A stretch of DNA of 11,376 nucleotides from COE1 sp963596435. Its GTDB lineage: Bacteria; Bacillota; Clostridia; Lachnospirales; Lachnospiraceae. The stretch spans positions 1 through 11,376 of the forward strand of contig CAVBMG010000102.1 of assembly GCA_963596435.1 (NCBI GenBank). Direction: 5' to 3'. Both the position numbers and the translations under genes were made by a program. Positions 6,494-11,376 of this stretch are shown one piece after another (position 1 is the stretch's first letter; every line of letters begins with the position of its first letter). Under the pieces are notes generated by a model, which searched no databases, was not told the DNA's origin, and worked only from the letters and a program-made list of their open reading frames with translations.

Positions 6494-6528
6494 CAAAAGA
6501 ACTCAGAGTTTTAATGCTCTGAGTTCTT
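6494..6528 (-). terminator. Terminator overlapping the stop codon of the LeuRS-like gene
   Basis: On the minus strand AAGAACTCAGAG (6517-6528) pairs perfectly with CTCTGAGTTCTT (6497-6508), followed by a short T tract. The 5' arm encodes the last residues (KNSE) of the LeuRS-like protein, and its stop codon lies in the loop. It should end the leuS operon transcript ahead of the sortase promoter. Confidence 0.8.
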
Positions 6529-7473
6529 CACATAATTGATTATTTTACCAGGAACAAAAATGCACCGATAGGTACTTTCTGCATCCAAATATTTCTCAAC
6601 AGCTTTTTTTGCCAGCTGTAGGCACTCTTCTTCTGCTATTTGCGAATCTACCTGTATGGTTCTTCTTGTTCTACTGTTTACCTGAACAGGAATTGTTATC
6701 ATACGATGAGGCAGTCGCTCACATTGCCATGGCATCATAAACACCGACTTGACTGGCTGTTGCAATGTCTGCCACAATTCTTCCGATAAATGTGGTGCAA
6801 AAGGAGCCATTATACCAAGTAACTCACAGCATAATCTGTCTATCTGTGAGTCAGGTTCTGCTTTCACAAGCCGATCCTGTCCATGATGAGGAACTGCAAT
6901 CTCCAGATCATGATTGTGCATCTTTTGAAGTACAGCTCCTGTGTCCAATGCCTTTTGTATATTGCCGATACCAGTCATGAGCACTGACATGGCATTATGT
7001 CGATTGGGCATCGTATTTCCTTTTGCAAAATGCATCAGCATATCAGATTTCATCTGGCTGATCATTTCCAACAGTTCCTCTACATTCTGATTCTGATTGT
7101 GATAACCGCCTTGCTGATTCCATTCGTTTGTAGCCAGAATCAATCTTCTGAACTTTCCCAGGAATTTGTACAGTCCTTCCAGACTGCACTCCTCCCAGGT
7201 GTCCAGATAAGGATCATCTGCTTTCGGAGTCTTTTCAAACAGCAGATACAGTCTCAGGCAATCCAGTCCATAATCCAATATCAGATCTTCCTGAAATACT
7301 TCTTTACCGGTATCAGCAAGCCACTGCATCAGATTCTGTGCTGCCTCGCGCTGCGGCTGTATCACCCACTGTCCAAACATGCTCTGTGCTGCCTGATCTG
7401 CATTGATGTTCTCAGCCTCCCACAGCTTCTGCGCATGGTATTGTGTTTCCCGATGATTCATTAAAGTAATCAT
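6511..7473 (-). CDS. Stand-alone LeuRS-like protein: anticodon-binding and C-terminal domains only
   Basis: A 320-residue protein resembling the C-terminal third of leucyl-tRNA synthetase. Residues 63-110 (LILDYGLDCLRLYLLFE, then CSLEGLYKFLGKFRRLI) match leuS residues 596-640. Residues 222-234, MAPFAPHLSEELW, match the conserved LNPVAPHMTEELW. Residues 258-316 match the C-terminal tRNA-binding domain, ending VPGKIINYVK against VKGRILNIVVK. The HIGH and KMSKS motifs, the zinc sites and the editing domain are all absent, so it cannot activate leucine. The first 55 residues match nothing I recognise. It starts five bases after leuS with no clear ribosome-binding site, which suggests translational coupling, and should share the T-box control. 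Aquifex has a split LeuRS with a similar beta subunit, but here leuS is complete. A tRNA-Leu-binding regulatory or accessory role is inference; it could also be a decaying duplicate, although the frame is intact. Confidence 0.85.
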   Translation of the reverse strand: MITLMNHRETQYHAQKLWEAENINADQAAQSMFGQWVIQPQREAAQNLMQWLADTGKEVFQEDLILDYGLDCLRLYLLFEKTPKADDPYLDTWEECSLEGLYKFLGKFRRLILATNEWNQQGGYHNQNQNVEELLEMISQMKSDMLMHFAKGNTMPNRHNAMSVLMTGIGNIQKALDTGAVLQKMHNHDLEIAVPHHGQDRLVKAEPDSQIDRLCCELLGIMAPFAPHLSEELWQTLQQPVKSVFMMPWQCERLPHRMITIPVQVNSRTRRTIQVDSQIAEEECLQLAKKAVEKYLDAESTYRCIFVPGKIINYVKNSEH

Positions 7474-7478
7474 ACGAC

Positions 7479-9890
7479 TTATTTCACTACGATATTCAGG
7501 ATTCTGCCCTTTACGTAGATTTCCTTTACTACATTCTTACCAGCCATAAGCTCTGCAATTGCAGGAATTGCATGTGCTTTTGTCTTAACAGACTCTTCAT
7601 CCTCGTCAAGTGCTACTCCAAGAGTTGCCTTAACCTTACCGTTAATCTGTACTGCGATCTCTACATTGGATTCTACAGTCTTGGCTTCATCATACTCAGG
7701 CCACTTCTGCTGATATGCTCTGCCGCCATAGATAGATTCCCATAATTCCTCTGTCATATGAGGTGCTACAGGGTTCAATAAGAGAATCAAAGTCGCATAT
7801 TCTGCCTTATTGATGCTCTTTTCCTTATAGAAATCATTTACCAGAGACATCATAGCTGCGATTGCTGTATTGAACTTCAGATTCTCAAAATCATTTGATA
7901 CCTTCTTGATTGTCTGATGAATCTTAGTCTCAAGGTTCTCTCTGTAGCTGTCTCCTTCAATAAGCATATCCTGTAACTTCCATACACGCTCCAGGAACTT
8001 TCTACAGCCCTTAACACCTTCCATGCTCCAGGATGCACTTAATTCAAATGCACCAATGAACATTTCATAGGTTCTGAGTGTATCTGCGCCAAATTCATTT
8101 ACAATATCATCCGGGTTGATAACATTTCCTCTGGACTTGGACATCTTTTCATTATTCTCACCAAGAATCATACCATGAGAAGTTCTCTTCATATATGGTT
8201 CAGGGCAGGATACCAGTCCCTGATCGTAAAGGAACTTGTGCCAGAATCTGGAGTAGAGTAAGTGAAGTGTTGTATGCTCCATACCACCATTATACCAGTC
8301 TACAGGCATCCAGTAGTCAATTGCTTCCTTGCTTGCAAAAGCCTCATCATTATGAGGATCAATATATCTTAAAAAGTACCAGGAAGAACCAGCCCACTGA
8401 GGCATAGTATCTGTCTCTCTCTCAGCCTTGCCGCCACACTTAGGACAGGTAGTCTCTACCCAGTCACGCATAGCTGCAAGTGGTGATTCACCTGTATCTG
8501 TAGGCATATAGCTGTCTACTTCAGGAAGTTTCAGAGGAAGTTCACTCTCATCAATTGGAACATAACCACAGCAAGGGCACTTTACAATAGGAATAGGCTC
8601 GCCCCAGTAACGCTGACGTGAGAATACCCAGTCACGAAGCTTATAATTAACTTTCTTATGTCCAATGCCTTTTTCCTCCAGCCATTCAATGATAGCCTTC
8701 TTAGCATCCTTAACTTCCATTCCATCCAGGAAACCGGAGTTGCACAGCTTACCAGTTGCTACATCTGTAAATGCTGCATTCTGTACATCACCGCCTGCTA
8801 CTACTTCAATAATAGGCAGACCAAACTTCTTGGCAAAATCCCAGTCTCTGTCATCATGTGCAGGAACTGCCATGATAGCGCCTGTACCATAAGACATTAA
8901 TACATAATCAGATACCCAGATAGGAATCTCCTTGCCATTTACAGGGTTCACAGCTGTGATTCCATTGATGCATGCACCAGTCTTATCCTTAGCAAGCTCT
9001 GTTCTCTCAAAATCAGACTTTCTTGCTGCCTGCGCACGATATGCAAGAATCTCATCATAATTGCTGATCTCGTCCTTGTACTTATCGATCATAGGATGTT
9101 CAGGAGAAATTACCATATAAGTAGCACCAAATAATGTATCAGGTCTGGTGGTATATACAGTCAACGCTTCATCTTTACCGCTTAACTTGAAGTTTACTTC
9201 TGCACCTTCGCTTCTGCCGATCCAGTTCTTCTGGGAAACCTTAACCTTCTCGATATAGTCTACATGATCCAGACCTTCAATGAGCTTCTCTGCATAATCT
9301 GTGATCTTTAACATCCACTGAGACTGCATCTTACGGATAACAGGAGCACCACAACGCTCACATACGCCGTTTACAACTTCCTCATTTGCAAGACCTACTT
9401 TACAGGAAGTACACCAGTTGATTGGCATTTCACTCTTATAAGCTAGTCCCTTCTTGAAAAGCTGTAAGAAGATCCACTGTGTCCATTTATAATAGGAAGG
9501 ATCTGTTGTGTTGATCTCTCTTGACCAGTCGAAGGAATATCCTAAGGACTTTAACTGATCCTTGAAATGTGCCACATTGTTCTTGGTTACGATCTTAGGA
9601 TGAATCTTATTCTTGATCGCATAGTTCTCTGTAGGAAGACCGAATGCATCCCATCCCATTGGGAAAAGGACATTGTAGCCCTGCATTCTCTTCTTACGGG
9701 ATACGATATCCATTGCTGTATATGGTCTTGGATGACCTACATGAAGACCCTGTCCTGAAGGATAAGGGAACTCAACTAATGCATAATATTTGGGCTTGGA
9801 CTTATCAAGAGTTGCCTTAAAAGCCTCCTCATTATCCCAGATATCCTGCCATTTTTTCTCAATTTCTTTTGGAGAATACTCTCTGCTCAT
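7479..9890 (-). CDS. leuS: Leucyl-tRNA synthetase
   Basis: Cytoplasmic class I enzyme that charges tRNA-Leu with leucine using ATP. At 803 residues it has normal bacterial length. Visible signatures: HVGH (50-53) in PYPSGQGLHVGH; a zinc-type pair WCTSC (159-163) and CERC (177-180); the editing domain within about 225-420, with TTRPDTLFGATY (247-258) and GTGAIMAVPAHDDRD (335-349), whose conserved Asp positions remove misattached amino acids; a second CxxC-rich insert (438-486); KMSKS (582-586); and APHMTEELW in the anticodon-binding domain (709-717). The ATG follows AAGGAG by nine bases. A leucine T-box leader precedes it and a LeuRS-like paralogue follows five bases after its stop. Confidence 0.99.
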   Translation of the reverse strand: MSREYSPKEIEKKWQDIWDNEEAFKATLDKSKPKYYALVEFPYPSGQGLHVGHPRPYTAMDIVSRKKRMQGYNVLFPMGWDAFGLPTENYAIKNKIHPKIVTKNNVAHFKDQLKSLGYSFDWSREINTTDPSYYKWTQWIFLQLFKKGLAYKSEMPINWCTSCKVGLANEEVVNGVCERCGAPVIRKMQSQWMLKITDYAEKLIEGLDHVDYIEKVKVSQKNWIGRSEGAEVNFKLSGKDEALTVYTTRPDTLFGATYMVISPEHPMIDKYKDEISNYDEILAYRAQAARKSDFERTELAKDKTGACINGITAVNPVNGKEIPIWVSDYVLMSYGTGAIMAVPAHDDRDWDFAKKFGLPIIEVVAGGDVQNAAFTDVATGKLCNSGFLDGMEVKDAKKAIIEWLEEKGIGHKKVNYKLRDWVFSRQRYWGEPIPIVKCPCCGYVPIDESELPLKLPEVDSYMPTDTGESPLAAMRDWVETTCPKCGGKAERETDTMPQWAGSSWYFLRYIDPHNDEAFASKEAIDYWMPVDWYNGGMEHTTLHLLYSRFWHKFLYDQGLVSCPEPYMKRTSHGMILGENNEKMSKSRGNVINPDDIVNEFGADTLRTYEMFIGAFELSASWSMEGVKGCRKFLERVWKLQDMLIEGDSYRENLETKIHQTIKKVSNDFENLKFNTAIAAMMSLVNDFYKEKSINKAEYATLILLLNPVAPHMTEELWESIYGGRAYQQKWPEYDEAKTVESNVEIAVQINGKVKATLGVALDEDEESVKTKAHAIPAIAELMAGKNVVKEIYVKGRILNIVVK

Positions 9891-9954
9891 TTTTCATGAC
9901 TCCTTTTTCATACATTGTTCGTTATACACCATGATAGGCATATGCCCGTGAAAT

Positions 9955-9991
9955 AAAAAAATTCGTCTCTATTATTATATATAGAGACGAA
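9955..9991 (-). terminator. Conditional terminator of the leuS T-box
   Basis: Minus-strand TTCGTCTCT (9983-9991) and AGAGACGAA (9962-9970) form a nine-pair stem with an AU-rich loop, followed by TTTTTTT. In the induced state the upstream T-box sequence should pair with part of this region to form the antiterminator. Confidence 0.9.
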
Positions 9992-10216
9992 GAGATTATA
10001 TCTATCCGCGGTACCACTCTGTTTCAGATTCTGTATCTGCGCTTATGCTTCTGTAACGGGAAGTCCCGCTCACAACTATTCCTGCCAGGCTTCACTGTGA
10101 GAACTCCAAGGCGAGTTCAAGGTGTCTCTTTTGCTGTCTCGCACCAAATGACAGCTCTCTGAAAAAGATTGTGCCTCTACTACTCCTTATCACGGTTGTT
10201 AACATATTACAAATCT
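9955..10216 (-). promoter_or_regulatory. T-box riboswitch leader of leuS (leucine, CUC specifier)
   Basis: The leader binds uncharged tRNA-Leu and then permits transcription of leuS. Conserved elements in order on the minus strand: AGTAGTAGAGG (10174-10184), AGAGAGCTGT (10151-10160), the Stem I loop motif GGTGCGAGAC (10136-10145), GAA followed by CTC (10113-10115) as the specifier codon for leucine, the T-box AGAGTGGTACCGCGG (10006-10020), and the terminator. The specifier follows GAA and precedes GCC-UUG-GAG, the usual context, and its amino acid agrees with the downstream gene. The region is about 260 bases; the 5' end is estimated from the promoter. Confidence 0.95.
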
Positions 10217-10222
10217 GAAAAT

Positions 10223-10251
10223 ATTCTAGCATAGTGCCATTTAAAATGCAA
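10223..10251 (-). promoter_or_regulatory. Sigma-A-type extended -10 promoter of leuS
   Basis: Minus-strand TTGCAT (10246-10251), a 17-base spacer ending in TGC, and TAGAAT (10223-10228), which is an extended -10. The start would be near 10216, just ahead of the T-box Stem I. The -35 box lies within the last codons of apbE and overlaps GTTGCATTTTAA, the end of that gene. Confidence 0.8.
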
Positions 10252-11284
10252 CTGCTTTTTCAAGAACTGTAATAGAATGACTGGAAGTAAAGGTATCTGC
10301 AATTCCTTCTGTAACGTAAAGAGTTCCATCATCCGTGTACAAAATAGCATCAAATTCATCACTGTGATTCTGCCAGAACGTAATTGCCTCTTCTGTTCCC
10401 ATGACATACAGCGCGGTAGAAAGTCCATCTGCCAGCGTACCATCTTCACTGACAATCGTGACTGACTGTAACCCATTATAGGCTGGCATTCCAGTCTTGG
10501 GGTCTATAATATGGTGATATTTTCTGCCATTCTCTTCAAAATACCTTTCATAGCCGCCAGATGTGATGATTGCCTTGTTCTGTGCAGACAGTACTCCCAG
10601 ATATTCTTCCTGTTCATCAGGGCTTTTAATTGCCACCTTCCATGAACTGCCATCCGGCTTCGCACCAACAAGCTGCACATTGCCTCCCAGATTCAAAATA
10701 GCACTTGTTATGTTATGTTCCTGCATGATCTGTGCAACTCTCTGTGAAGTATAGCCTTTGGCAATGCCGCCAAAATCAATCTCTACTCCTTCTGGCAACG
10801 TAAGTGTCTGCGTTGAAGCATCATATTGCAGACTGGAGGCATCTACAAATTGCAGTAAAGACTGTAATTCTTCCTCACTCGGTATACGGTGCTCTTCTCC
10901 CGTAAATCCCCATGCTCTCATGACAGGGTATATCGTAATATCAAAGGCTCCATCTGTCTCTTCATAAATAGTAAGAGAACGGTTCAGTAAATACTGCGTA
11001 TCTGCTGATATCTGCCCTTTTTTATTCTTATTTATCTGGCTGATTTCACTTTTCTCATTGCCGGTAGATAAAAGGGCATCCAGTCTCTCGATTTCTTCTT
11101 TAGCTGCCCCGACTGCTTCCTCAGCATTTTTACCATAGGCTGTCAATTCCATATAGGTATCCATGGCAAATATCTGCGCAGATGCGCTTTTGTTATTTTG
11201 TCCTCTGACTATAAGGAAATATACGGCGGCACATGCTGCTATGAAAAGCAATGCTGTCAGTATTTGTTTTCTATTCTTCTGCAT
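10241..11284 (-). CDS. apbE: FAD:protein FMN transferase (ApbE family)
   Basis: Exported, membrane-attached enzyme that transfers FMN from FAD to a Thr or Ser of FMN-binding electron-transfer proteins, using Mg2+. The 347-residue protein has a hydrophobic N-terminal segment (about 8-26) and family motifs MDTYME (41-46), DFGGIAKGY (170-178), NLGGN (198-202), TSGGYERYF (241-249), HHIIDPKTG (257-265) and LADGLSTALYVMG (284-296). IAAC at 15-18 fits a lipobox, but the hydrophobic run continues beyond the Cys, so it could be a lipoprotein or have a plain membrane anchor. I chose the ATG at 11284 (GGGGAC upstream); an in-frame TTG at 11338 is part of the -35 promoter box. No FMN-acceptor protein is encoded nearby. 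No terminator is visible before the leuS leader. Confidence 0.95.
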   Translation of the reverse strand: MQKNRKQILTALLFIAACAAVYFLIVRGQNNKSASAQIFAMDTYMELTAYGKNAEEAVGAAKEEIERLDALLSTGNEKSEISQINKNKKGQISADTQYLLNRSLTIYEETDGAFDITIYPVMRAWGFTGEEHRIPSEEELQSLLQFVDASSLQYDASTQTLTLPEGVEIDFGGIAKGYTSQRVAQIMQEHNITSAILNLGGNVQLVGAKPDGSSWKVAIKSPDEQEEYLGVLSAQNKAIITSGGYERYFEENGRKYHHIIDPKTGMPAYNGLQSVTIVSEDGTLADGLSTALYVMGTEEAITFWQNHSDEFDAILYTDDGTLYVTEGIADTFTSSHSITVLEKAVAF

Positions 11285-11308
11285 GTTTTTGTCCCCATTT
11301 CTTAGGGT

Positions 11309-11338
11309 ATCGTACAATGCAATGTTGGAGCTTGTCAA
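11309..11338 (-). promoter_or_regulatory. Sigma-A-type promoter of apbE
   Basis: Minus-strand TTGACA (11333-11338), an 18-base spacer and TACGAT (11309-11314). Transcription would start near 11302, giving a leader of about 18 bases with GGGGAC before the ATG. The -35 is a perfect consensus; the -10 matches four of six positions. To the right (11339-11376) I see nothing interpretable. Confidence 0.65.
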
Positions 11339-11376
11339 GATTAGGCGGGGAAATGCAAGTTTAAAATGAGTTCTAG

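Noticed and set aside
1..6510. Mobile element carrying the sortase and sporulation-like clusters
   Set aside because: I found no transposase, integrase, terminal inverted repeat or tRNA attachment site; gene order alone does not support it.
6997..7464. 155-codon plus-strand frame antisense to the LeuRS-like gene
   Set aside because: No ribosome-binding site and no recognisable protein; the minus-strand protein has clear family similarity.
6511..9890. Reading the LeuRS-like gene as a frameshifted end of leuS, or as the beta half of a split LeuRS
   Set aside because: leuS is complete at 803 residues with its own APHMTEELW and C-terminal domain, so the downstream gene is an additional copy, not the missing end.

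Overview
The window looks like chromosomal DNA from a low-to-moderate GC, spore-forming Gram-positive anaerobe, most likely a gut Clostridia member of the Lachnospiraceae type. The evidence is class B sortases with P-K-T-G substrates, a leucine T-box leader, Shine-Dalgarno sites before nearly every gene, a Cys/Gly/Asn-rich small protein of a kind I recall from that family, and sporulation-type promoter boxes. The taxon is an inference from gene content.

Layout from left to right. (1) 1-1354, minus strand: a membrane-anchored class B sortase followed 16 bases later by the first 51 codons of an exported protein that runs off the left edge. (2) 1355-2719, plus strand: an AT-rich divergent intergenic region, then a small cysteine-rich protein with an internally duplicated Trp/Ile module, a strong terminator, and two unrecognised genes (160 and 88 aa) that share a sequence motif and look like diverged paralogues. 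The same 9-mer, CATAAGATA, precedes both transcription units at the expected distance and resembles the -10 element of mother-cell sporulation sigma factors. (3) 2667-6374, minus strand: a second sortase and, 12 bases after it, an 853-aa surface protein with a signal peptide, four bacterial InlB/Flg_new-type repeats, a leucine-rich segment, an Asn/Gly/Ser linker and a TPKTGD sorting signal. A good sigma-A promoter (TTGACT-17-TATATT) precedes this pair. The surface gene overlaps the 88-aa gene tail to tail. (4) 6494-10251, minus strand: a complete T-box-controlled leuS and, five bases downstream, a 320-aa gene resembling only the tRNA-binding C-terminal part of leucyl-tRNA synthetase, ending in a terminator. 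(5) 10241-11338, minus strand: an ApbE-type flavin transferase with its own promoter.

How the parts fit. The two sortase/exported-protein pairs are duplicated modules in which each sortase probably anchors the protein encoded after it; they flank the putative sporulation cluster. The leuS operon should be induced when uncharged tRNA-Leu accumulates, which would co-induce the catalytically empty LeuRS-like paralogue. That paralogue and the paired unknown genes in the sporulation-like cluster are the least explained items here. ApbE covalently attaches FMN to exported electron-transfer proteins; no such target is visible in the window.
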